From Podocnemis expansa (taxonomy: Eukaryota > Chordata > Testudines > Podocnemididae): 64,000 nucleotides of DNA. The notes beneath the pieces were generated by a model. It saw only the letters and a program-made list of their open reading frames with translations, was not told the DNA's origin and made no database searches. Each line of letters opens with the position of its first letter. Position 1 is the stretch's first letter. Positions 46,509 through 57,000 of this stretch are shown piece after piece. The stretch is taken from assembly GCA_007922195.1 (NCBI GenBank), contig ML682008.1, forward strand, positions 4,607,847 through 4,671,846, given 5' to 3'. Both the position numbers and the translations under genes were made by a program.

Positions 46509-47582
46509 CAGTGGTTCCCAACCTGCAGTCCAGGGACTCCTGGGGTCTATGGAGTTGTTGTAAGGGCCCTTGAATACATCAGGCCCCAACCGCTGCCAGC
46601 CAGCAATCTGTGTTGGAGAGGGCGCTAAATCAGGGTGTCAAACATCCAGCCAGCCCAAGACGATGATCTGGCCCATGGGGCTGCTGCCTGAACTTTGCCT
46701 CAAACCTCTCTGCAGCGGTGAACTCCAAAAGACAAGCTCCTGGCAGAGCAGGGCTAGCATGCTGCTGACTCACTCACATGATCAGAGTCGCAGCACAGGG
46801 GAACCAAGAAAGAACTCTAGCCAATCTCAGCTCAGCTCTGTTGTGATATGCCAACCAATAAGAGTGTCAGTCACAGTAGGCTGCCCCCCCATCACAACTG
46901 TTCACGATCAGTTAGGGAGCATGTTAATTTGATTGACAGCACATTGCACGAATCACAAATAACAAAGGAAATAGTGTCTGGGGCCCATGTCAGAACAAGG
47001 CAATCAAAGGCCGTCTGGGACTGCGCCAACCAAAGGCTAGCAGTCTGAATGACTGACAGTGAGTGGGGTAGGAGGGGGAGAGGCAGGAGCCCAGCCTGGC
47101 TGCCTGTGGCTGAGACTGTTTACCTGCCACCATGAGGTAGGAGAAGTGGAAAGAGAAGGGGAGGTGGTCTGGGAGCCAGCATGGGGAAGGGAGGCCCACA
47201 GGGTAAGGAAGCAGGAAGATGTGGGAGAGCCTTCAGTGTTGGAAGGAGGAAGGTGTTTTCATACCACTCTAAAAATAGAGGAGGAGATGGTTGGGAAGCC
47301 TGTGTAGCCACATGGCTTGCAACAAGTGTCCTGCCTTCCAGTGTGGCTGCCCACATTGAATGAGTTTGACACCTTTGCTCTAAATGAATTGTATTTGCCT
47401 GCTGTGAGCAGCCACACCCTGGTTATGTCCCCATCCCTTGGGAACAAGCAGGGTCCAGGTCCTCCACTGCCCTTCTGCAGCACCACTGTCTGCAGTCAGT
47501 CCCTGATAACAACGATTATCATTTGGGGGTCCATGATTTTTTTTATGTTAAAAAGGGGTCTCAAAAAGATTGGGAACCACTG
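46509..47582. mobile_element. hAT-type element hosting a second hAT element
   Basis: CAGTGGTTCCCAACCTGCAG opens and AAAAGATTGGGAACCACTG closes the element, a clear inverted pair also used by the 172-bp MITE at 20976. The flanking octamers CAATATAT (46501-46508) and CAGTAGAT (47583-47590) agree at 6 of 8 positions. Only the outer 120 bp on the left and 205 bp on the right belong to this element; the middle is a later insertion at 46631-47377. No transposase is encoded. Confidence 0.8.
46631..47377. mobile_element. Nested hAT-type element, about 750 bp
   Basis: CAGGGTGTCAAACATCC at the left and GAGTTTGACACCTTTG at the right are inverted ends. The flanking octamers CGCTAAAT (46623-46630) and CTCTAAAT (47378-47385) agree at 7 of 8 positions. 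The interior is the inverse of much of 2900-3669 (for example GATTGACAGCACATTGCACG against CAATGTGCTGTCAATTAAAT). It is the same family in opposite orientation and inserted after the outer hAT element. Confidence 0.85.
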
Positions 47583-48412
47583 CAGTAGATCAATATGGAT
47601 TCCCATTTAACAGATAAGGAGATCAAGTCCAACATTACAGCTGAAGTGTGTGATTTTAGCACATGTAGACATATCTGAGCTATCTTTAATCCAGTTAGCA
47701 TGAATACTATTATCATGTCAGTGTCATGATAGCAGAGTCTTCAGCATGCTGTGTACAACCATCCAGAATCCTGGGTATTTGTGTGTGTGGCTAGCCTGTG
47801 CTGACACCTATACAGTCATCACTTCACTGCTTTTGGTACATGCACTAACTATATTAAAGCTATACTAGGTACATCTACATGTATTACCATCACATCTTTG
47901 ATTGCAACATACACATACTCATACAGAGGTTAAGGTCCTCACTGAGAGCCTAATCATATCAATGAAAACACTTCAGAAGGCTCTAAAACCACAGAGTAGA
48001 CCCAAGATTAGACTTAATTAGTTTCTGGCTCCCATTCTTGTGTTCAGTCCACTTGACAGTGCTATCCTACTTCAGAAATGTGGTTTTAAGTTTTGTCAGT
48101 GTATTGTCATGCCCCGTATATTATTTCTCAAAAAATGTACTGCACTTCAAAGTTACTAGATCAATAATTGGAGGAGGAAGGAAAGACTTATTTATAAGGA
48201 GCTTTTCTCTGAGTGCCGGAACATATGAAGAAAGTAGACTTGATTATAATTTCCCAACATTTTGATTAATTTATTTTACAGCAAATATGTACATGCAACA
48301 TTTTGAAAATACTGTGGGGAAAAAATGTAAGCATCTTAGATCAACTATGGTAGGGGGCAAATACAAAGAAACCAAAGCAAAGCCCTTTTTCTCCAGGGTC
48401 TTAGGATGAGAA

Positions 48413-48684
48413 ACAAACAAGGATTCTGGTGGTACATTTAAAGACTAAGAAATTTATAACATGAGCTTTTGTTGGAGAAAATCCCATTTCATTAGATACT
48501 TGAAGATAGAGAACTTACAGAATGGGAGGAGAGGTAAGTTCCCCATTTTCAAGCATCTGATGAAGTTGGATTTTCTCCCATGAAAGCTCATGCAATAAAT
48601 AAATTTCTTAGTCTTTAAAAGTGCCACTGGACTCCTCCTTTCTTTTGCTGAGTTAGACTACCACGGCTGCCCCTTTGGAACTTG
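48413..48684 (-). mobile_element. Hairpin retroposon, copy C
   Basis: TTAGGATGAGAA (48401-48412) and TTAAGATGAGAA (48685-48696) are target duplications matching at 11 of 12 positions. On the minus strand it starts TTCCAAAGGGGCAGCCGTGG and ends GAATCCTTGTTTGTTT. The two arms pair over about 100 bp, and both carry the variant ACTAAGAAATTT where other copies have ACTAACAAATTT or ACTAACAGATTT. Confidence 0.85.
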
Positions 48685-48724
48685 TTAAGATGAGAAGTGG
48701 CACACCTTTATTGTCAACAAATCA

Positions 48725-49620
48725 ATCCAGTAATTGGTCACATTTGATGTCACGGACTGACAAGCATGGTGCTTTGGAACTCCTGTGATGAAGCCAGTCA
48801 GGACATTAGTGAAGTAGGTCTCTCCTCAGGGCTAACTCACACCGGGGCTTGAGCACCTTCTGGGTCTGCCGTTGGAGCACTGAGCACCCCTGTTCTGCTG
48901 TGAGCTCCCTTCAGAAAATCCCCCTGGATGGGACACCTGGGGAAGTCTTGCATGTCTTTTCTGCATTCAGACATCACTCTCAGCCAGCTTAGAAATCAGA
49001 AAGATTTATTACACAGCATAGGACAGACTTCATTAGCATAGCAACCAGGAAGCTAGAGCAAAGACCATCTTGGGGAGTAGCACAGCTCCCATTCCTGGGG
49101 CTCTTCTCCCTGTGATCCCCCCACAGGAGACTGATTCTTTCTAAGTTCCAAGGGGGCAGCCACATTAGTCTAGTTCAGCAAAATAAACAAGGAGTACTGT
49201 GGCACTTAAAGACTAACAAATTTATTTATCCCATGAGCTTTTGTGAGGGCAGATCAGTGTCTGACAAAGTGGGATTTTCTCCCACGAAAGCTCGTGCAAT
49301 AAATAAATTTGTTAGTCTTTAAGTGACACAGGACTTCTTGCTTATTTTGATTCTTTCTAGGTAGTCAGCATCCAACCAATGTCTCCACACCCCTTGCCTT
49401 TTTCTTTTTTCCACTGGCAAAGAGGTCACATGACCTTCCCCTTCTCTACTGCACCTCCAGCTGTTTTTTTGCAAGGGGCTGGGTTCTAGCCATGGTCCGT
49501 GAGCAGGAGCTTTAATCAGGCACATTTGCCCTCTAGTGGTCATGACAAAGATCACACACTTTTAACCCTAAACCTAAATATTTGAATAATAGATAAGGAA
49601 ACTGAGGCAGGTACCACTAT
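48725..49620 (-). repeat. Unclassified repeat, possible solo LTR, split by a retroposon
   Basis: A GC-moderate block with an inverted AATAAA (GATTTATTACACAGC near 49001) suggests minus-strand transcription. The segments on either side of 49146-49347 were continuous before the retroposon entered, as its target duplication shows. I cannot confirm LTR ends. A partly similar block lies at 24765-25600. Confidence 0.35.
49146..49347 (+). mobile_element. Hairpin retroposon, copy D, with 14-bp target duplication
   Basis: TGATTCTTTCTAAG (49132-49145) and TGATTCTTTCTAGG (49348-49361) are identical at 13 of 14 positions. The head TTCCAAGGGGGCAGCCACAT occurs only on the left. The body has two inverted arms (CACTTAAAGACTAACAAATT and its inverse) around a short loop with GTGTCTGACAAAGTGGG. 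The tail is CTTCTTGCTTATTTT. Head at one end, T-rich tail at the other and a long variable duplication all speak for retroposition. Confidence 0.85.
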
Positions 49621-50484
49621 TCAAATAAAAAACCTTATAAATAAACCCCACTTCATCACAGATGTGTCTTAGCCAACATACAGTTGCCAAAAATTGTATG
49701 TTCTTCTCTTTGATTTAAGTAACTGCTGGTCTTTATAGTAATTTTTTGTTTCTTAATTAGAGCTGATTCAGAAAAAAAAAATATCAGAACATTTTCCATT
49801 GGAGAATGCAGTTCTATTGAAGTTGAAACAATTTTAGAAATTGCATCAATTTTTCCAGAATTTAATTCAATTTTAATTTAATTTAATGGAAGTTCCAACA
49901 GTATTGAAATACCCTGTTTTAATGTTATCATAATGAAATGTTACAGGATTTTCCTTTCAAAATAACTTTTTGTTATGAAGTATTTTATTTTGTCCTAGAT
50001 TATGTATTATAAAATAAAAAATGAAGAAATAATGTTTCTTTCAACTCAAGCCCAATTTAAAACCAGCAAAGCAACCAAAACCCTTTCTCAGAGAATTTCA
50101 AAGTTTTTTAATTTCATTCTTAATGAGAACAAAACCAGATTTCTACATTTCTGACTTCTTAATTAAACAGTGTTTCCATTCTTTGCACAGGTCTAGTCTT
50201 AATCTGTGAAAGAATGACTCAGTCTTAGACAATTTACATAGAATACCTTTTAAACCTCCATTTTCTTTGAACAGTGTTGTAATTCAATCCAAATAATTTG
50301 ACATCTGTAAGAAATTAAGCCACAAACCATTTTAATATTGTCCCCATTACTTAGTAATAGCATTTCTACAATGCCAATGAGTAATATAAAGAGATACCTT
50401 AAACAACATTTTCAGAATCTGAGTAAAGAAGAAATAAGTAGAATAAGTGGGGCATTGAAAATGAAAAACTTTTACAGGATATCA

Positions 50485-50695
50485 TTAATATGTAGCTCTT
50501 ACACAATACTTGTCAAAGCAGGGAAGTTTCACTGTCTCCATTTTACAGATGGGGTAACAGAGGTGCCATATGTAAATAACAGAGAAGTCAAAGTGGCTTG
50601 CTTAAGGCTATCCAGCAGCAAAGTGACAGACCCAGGAATAGAAACCAGCACTCCTGAGTTCTAGTCTATGGCTCCAGTCACTAGCCTCTAAGCCT
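50485..50695 (+). mobile_element. MIR-like CORE-SINE
   Basis: TCCATTTTACAGATGGGGTA, GTCAAAGTGGCTTGCTTAAG and AGTGACAGACCCAGGAATAG followed by AACCAGCACTCCTGAGTTC follow the order of the MIR consensus (core, then tail) as I know it. The copy is about 200 bp and old. MIR-type elements are ancient in amniotes, so presence in a reptile is expected. Confidence 0.65.
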
Positions 50696-51744
50696 CCAGG
50701 AGTTTAGAGCTGTAAAAAGAGAGTTTCATTGCTCTAATATAGCAACCTCCTACAGTCTGCCTAGTAGTTTTTAATTTTCATAGTAAAATAAAAACTGCAA
50801 ATGTAGCCTTTCTAGCTGTCCAGTCTGACACGATGCAAAAATAATCTCACCCTATGCCAATCGAAGGATATTACCATTAAGTTAGGTGGGAGATGGTGCC
50901 AGGATTTAAATCGTCAAGCTAACAGAAGTCCCTGTTGGTTGTATACCATTCCAGAAGGCCTGCTCAGTTTGACTATATGAACTTGAGTCCCTCCTAGTTT
51001 TGACAGCAAAACTGTGATATGCTTGCCATTGACTTCAGGAACCTAATGTTGTTCTCTGATGGTGGTAACAGTCATTTCAACACTCAGCTATGTAGTCATC
51101 AAGTGTGCTGTATTTTCCCTCAAATACTGTCATTCATCTAAAAAGTTAATCTTCTACAGTTATAAGTGCCTTGAATATAAGAAGAAACACAGGGCATGCA
51201 ATGATCTGTCATCAAGTAAATTAGCTGTGTGTTACATACTAAGATATATTATTATATTTTCATGATGTGTATCACCAGACATGCAGCTGTACAAACATAT
51301 GTAAGGTATAAAGTAAGTTCTTGTAGATTGTGCTCCTCCTGTAGCAGATTTTTGAAAATGTCATTACATGTATTCATATAGCAAATAGAAGCACCTTTAA
51401 TAATTTAGAGTAATTTCTGCTCCCCAGTTGGGCAATGCAGATCTCCTGTGCACAGTGCAGGACCCTGATACAGACTGTACAGATCCATGAAAGGGATCAG
51501 TGTGCAGAGAACACAATAAGAATTGTGTTCTAATTCAAACAATTGTGAATTAGAGTCTAGATGTTTAGAAGCTAGCATCTGATTTGTTGAATAGTGATTA
51601 TAAGAGAGGCTATTTTTATGCAAGGGGCGAAAGGGCATAACGCAGCTGGGGCTGGTAGTCTTGAACAACACCGGCATGTGCCAACAGACAATAGAAATGC
51701 TGCTAGCTCTATTAGCTGATTCTGTATGGACTTGCAGGTCAGAA

Positions 51745-52090
51745 CAAAATAAGTCTGAGGTTAGTGTGAACTAACCTCGGACTAACCAGGGCCTTTTAGT
51801 TCAAACTAGCTGCAATGCCCTAGTTCAAACTAACTTTTTATTTTGAACTAGAACATACAGCTTGTTCGAACTAATGGCTTAGTTTGAACTTTTTAAGTTC
51901 AACCTAGCAATTATTTCACATATTGTCTCTGCTTAGTTCAAACTAAGCCAGCTAGTTTGAACTAATGAGGGGGCCTTAGTAGTTTGGACTAACCTTTGCC
52001 TAGTCCAAACTAAGAAATTTCTTAGGTTGGACTAGGGAAAGGGTAGTGTGGGCGTGGACCAAATTAATCTGCCCTAAGCTTCCTTAGAGA
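51745..52090. mobile_element. Palindrome-rich MITE, copy 3
   Basis: Starting near ACAAAATAAGTCTGAGGTTA, the segment repeats TAGTTCAAACTAGC, AGTTCAAACTAACTT, CTAGTTTGAACTAA and similar inverted motifs. It runs parallel to copy 2 block by block (for example AAATTTCTTAG and GTGTGGGCGTGGACCAAATTA). The right terminal TGTAGACATAGCC end is missing, so the copy is truncated. Confidence 0.65.
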
Positions 52091-54082
52091 GAAATTGTAC
52101 CCAGAGTAATAGCAATTTCCCAATTGTTCTAAAACAAAAAATGTTTGAAGTGCGACTGATTAATCATCAGTATCCTCTTAGGGTTATCACCAGAATTGTC
52201 AAAAGAAGTGAGTCCTTCTCATGGCACATCCCTTTGAAAATACAATATCAGTTCTGATCTTAGATATTTGGCCACACAGTATTTGTTAAAAAGAGCTGTA
52301 GTCAATGTTCAAAGGTTAATATTTAATTTTGCAAAGTTTACAGTACAACATTTTGATGTCTCTGGGACTGGAATAATGTATAAATATAACATTAATTAAT
52401 ATACAGTATGAATAACTATACCCATGTCACATATCGAGCATAATGGTAAGGTGTTTTGAATATAAATCATAATTATTTTAAAAACTCACCCTGATTAATC
52501 ATAAGAACTATAATAATTGACAAGTATTATTTTCTACAAGCTTTTTTTTAAATGGAATAGCAAATAAACAATTATGAATTCTGTATAATTAAAAAAAGAT
52601 CTGAATGTAAACGTAACAGTAGAAGTAACTGTTCATCCCATTTCAGTATTTGCTTCACAATAAGTTTCCATTAAAACACTTTGTTTCTAAGAAAATAGGT
52701 AAACAAAACAAAGCTTCAAATCAGTTACTTGCTACAGCCCAGAGATGGCCAATATTGATTATCACAGGAGACAAATATTACTTAGTTATTCCCTGAGGTT
52801 GTAAATTTGTGTAGTTAATGTATTATGGCATGGTGGGTTGGAAATTTTTGGATGGTGGCTTTCAAGACGTCAGAAGAGGCAGGGGTACTTGCCAATGAAA
52901 ACTGGGATTTGTTATCATCTGGGAGGCAGGATGGAAGCCTGTCATTTAGCGGAGTGTGAAATATTTTATTAGCTGGATGGCGTGGTGGTTTGGAGGCCAT
53001 TGTCACTAGGAGGTCCAGTAATGTTTGGCAGCTAGGAGATTAATCTTATTCAGAAAATGGGGGATCCTTCAGGTGGAGGTATTTGTACAAGAGATGAGTG
53101 GGTGCTCTTGTCACCTTAAAAGGGGACTAGAGGCACTTGTTACTTTGTCATGTCTGGAATGCACTGGAAGCTAGGATACTAATCAGAGACTTTTAACTAG
53201 TGATAAGGAAAGCTATTACTGGTAAGATTTGGGTTGTTCCTGGTTTTCATCTGCCTTGTTGGCTTTTTTCTTTTCTTTTCAGATCACTGGTTGATCTTGC
53301 TGCTTTTTTCCTTAAAGCTCCACTTCCCTAGAAACAGCACTTACTCACATTACCAAGGAACTTAGAGCCCATCTACTTCTGTACCTACGTACCCAGTTGA
53401 ATTTTTGAATGCTCTGTGAAGAAGAGATTACAGAGTGTTCCGGACCCCATTCAGTCACTTCAGTATTTCAAGCATTCTGGTGTGTGCTACATACTCCAGC
53501 TCTGAGAGATAGAAATCAAAGGTTAATCAGCCTGGCAGCTGAGGTGGTTCTTGTGAGAGGGAGATTTCACTGGGAAAGACACCAATAGACACCAGAAATG
53601 CTCCAGGCTGAAATATGGCAATCCCTGTTATACTATGTCTATACCTGATTAGTCACCTTTATACCCTAGGAGGTTCTTAAAAATTCACATTTAAACTAAA
53701 CCCGTAAAAACCTTTCATTGATCATCAACTGTTAAGCAAGAGGCTATAATTAGTGTTCTGAAAGACAGAGAAATAAAAGATTTCTGAAAAATATAAGATC
53801 ATCAGGTGCCTAACATCAGTTGCTTGCGTGAACTGTCATGGAAAGCTTAATAGATTAAATAGAAAAACGCATAATTTGAGGATCTTTTTAGATGTTTTAA
53901 CAGATTTGCATCCCAAAAATATTGTTTCATTGATTTCTAAATTAATCTTCTTCAGGTTAAAAATACTTGATATTGTAATGTTTCATTTGGGACATTAACT
54001 GTTCTTTGTGAAAAAGCCTTGTGTGTTATTGCCTTGAGACATAAAGAATTGATATATATATGTATATATATTTATTTTCTAG

Positions 54083-57000
54083 GATAAAGAAATTGACAAA
54101 TCAGACACAACTATCTCTCAGCAACAGAGGAGTCCACAAGGTCTGAGTGACACTGGGTATTCTTCTGATGGGATATCAAGTTCACTTGGTGAAATTCCAA
54201 GCCTTATCCCCAGTGATGAAAAAGATTTACCCAAAGAACTTTCTAGAAAAGATACTTTTTCACAAGAAGGCAGTCCTTCAAGCCCCTCAGATCTCGCTAA
54301 GTTAGAAAGTACAGTCCTACCAATTTTGGAAGCTCAGACAAGCACACTTGCTGAGGAAGAGTCGGGAAAGGCAAAAGACCTTTATGGCCTATATGATGAA
54401 CAGACAAAGGATCAGCATAGAGCAAAGGCTTTGCCACTGATCCCAGAACCTTATAGTTCAGATGAGGAAGATCTAGAAGACATTCAAGAAGAAGATGAAG
54501 AAGGCCTTGAAGAAGACGGAAAGCAAAGTGTTCCATCTCAGAAAGAATATAAGGAGAAGACAGATGCAGTAGATGATACCTCAATAAGAAGACAACGGTA
54601 TGATTCTGTAGAAGATAGCAGTGAAAGTGAAAATTCACCTGTCCCAAGGAGAAAAAGACGAACTAGTGTTGGCTCCTCAAGTAGTGATGAATATAAACGA
54701 GAAGATAGCTTAGGATCAGGTGATGATGAAGATTTCATTCGTAAACAGATTATAGAGATGAGCGCTGATGAAGATGCATCAGGTTCTGAAGATGATGAAT
54801 TTGTTAGGAACCAGCTTAAAGAAATTGGTGTCATTGAAATGCAGAAGAAGGAAGAAGTGAAAGTCAAAGCTAAAGTGTCAGCTGGAAAACATAGAAGGAT
54901 GATACGGAAAAGTAGCACAAGTTATGATGAGGATGCTGGAAGACGTCATTCATGGCATGATGATGACGATGATGACGATGATGAAACCTTTGATGAAAGC
55001 CCAGAACCAAAGTATAGGGAAACCAAAAGTCAAGACAGTGAAGAACTCACTATAACTGGAGGAGGAGGAGGAGGCGGCCTTCGGCGTTTCAAAACAATAG
55101 AACTCAACAGCACAATAACAAATAAATATTCTGAAGAATCTGAACCACAGAAGGGTAACTTGTATTTTGATGAAGAGCCAGAGTTAGAGATGGAGAGTCT
55201 TACAGATTCACCAGAAGACAGATCCAGGGGAGAAGGGTCTTCTAGTTTGCATGCCTCCAGTTTCACTCCAGGAACGTCTCCCACATCTGTGTCATCTCTT
55301 GATGAAGATAGTGACAGCAGTCCTAGTCACAAAAAAATGGGAGGAGAAAGCAAACAGCAGCGCAAAGCCAGACATCGGTCACATGGTCCTCTTCTTCCCA
55401 CCATTGAAGATTCTTCAGAAGAAGAAGAGCTAAGAGAGGAAGAAGAGTTACTAAAGGAACAAGAGAAACAACGTGAATTAGAACAGCAGCAAAGAAAGAG
55501 TTCTAGCAAAAAATCTAAGAAAGACAAAGATGAACTAAGAGCACAGAGAAGAAGAGAACGTCCAAAGACCCCTCCAAGTAATCTTTCTCCTATTGAAGAT
55601 GCATCTCCAACAGAAGAGTTAAGACAGGCAGCAGAAATGGAGGAGCTACATAGGTCTTCCTGTTCTGAATATTCACCAAGTATTGAGTCAGATCCTGAAG
55701 GATTTGAAATCAGCCCAGAAAAAATAATAGAAGTGCAAAAAGTTTATAAATTGCCTACAGCTGTCTCTTTATATTCTCCAACAGATGAACAACCTGTTGG
55801 GGTCCTAAAAGAGGAAAGTAATCAGAAAACATTAAAAAGTGCTGAAGAGGTATATGAAGAACTGATGCACAAATCACATAAATCCAAACTATTTCAAAGT
55901 GCAAATGAAAAAGAAGAAGTGTTTGAAAAAGAGTCTTTATATGGTGGCATGTTAATAGAGGATTATATTTATGAATCTTTAGTAGAGGACGCTTATAATG
56001 GAACTATTGATGCTAATCTTGTAATGAGACAAGACGAGAGTAATGAATTTATTCAGCAGAGAGGGAGAGAGAAAAAAATAAGACCCTCAGATCAGATTTA
56101 TGAAGAACCTATGCAGAAAACTGTAGATCGACAGAAAGACTATTACAGTGTAGAGGCTTTGCATTCAATTGTGCCTCAGGAAGACATTGTGTCTAGTTCT
56201 TACATTATACCAGAAAGTCATGAGATAGTTGTACTGGACAGTGTAGTAGCTTCCACCTCTGAGGAAAAACACCTGTTAGATGCAGATGCTGCTTATGAGG
56301 AGCTTATGAAACGACAAAGAATGCAGCTAACCCCAGGCTCCAGTCCAACTCAACCAACATCTGATTTAATTTCTGCACCAGATGCAGAAGTATTTATAGA
56401 TGGAGATATACAGGAAGGTGCATCTTTATCATCAAGTGCTCCTACAACAGTTCCAGATACTTCACTGAGCAGCACAGTGCTTTCTATTCCAGATGTTAAA
56501 ATAACTCAGCACTTTACTACAGAAGAAATAGAAGATGAATACCTAACAGATTATGCTAGAGAAGTTCAAGAAATCATTTCTCATGAAACATCAATGTTGA
56601 CCTACTCTGAGGCATCAGAAAGTGCTACATCAGTTTTACCTTATGATACATCTTCTCTTACATCATCTACGTCTTCAGTTTGTACCACTGATAGCTCATC
56701 ACCTATTACTGGAGTAGAGAGCACAACTACAGGTTATGTTGACATAGTGGAAGCTGTAGGTAAATTAGTGCACTCTGAAGGTATCAGTGAAATAGCACAA
56801 GTTCCCTTAAGTTTCACAAAAGAATGTTCTGAAGAAAGCACACCTTATGAGCCTGTTACTGTTCCCCCTAAAAAGACAGTTGTATCCACAGATATGGCAA
56901 GTGTGGATCATGATGTAATTTCTTTGCCTGAAGATGTACCTTCTGTAGCCACAATGATGACAATAAAACCAAAGCAATATGTTTGTGACTCTACTACCTT

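Larger units (their letters stand above)
43762..54082 (+). other. PCLO intron, about 10.3 kb
   Basis: It starts GTAAGG and ends TTTATTTTCTAG, and joins two phase-0 exons. It holds a MITE-like element (45640), nested hAT elements (46509), two hairpin retroposons (48413, 49146), a MIR-like SINE (50485) and a palindrome-rich MITE (51745), each listed separately. The gaps between them (43762-45639, 47583-48400, 49620-50480, 50700-51740, 52091-54082) are AT-rich without exon-like frames. A TA dinucleotide tract (54053-54072) lies just before the acceptor and partly replaces the usual pyrimidine tract. Confidence 0.85.
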
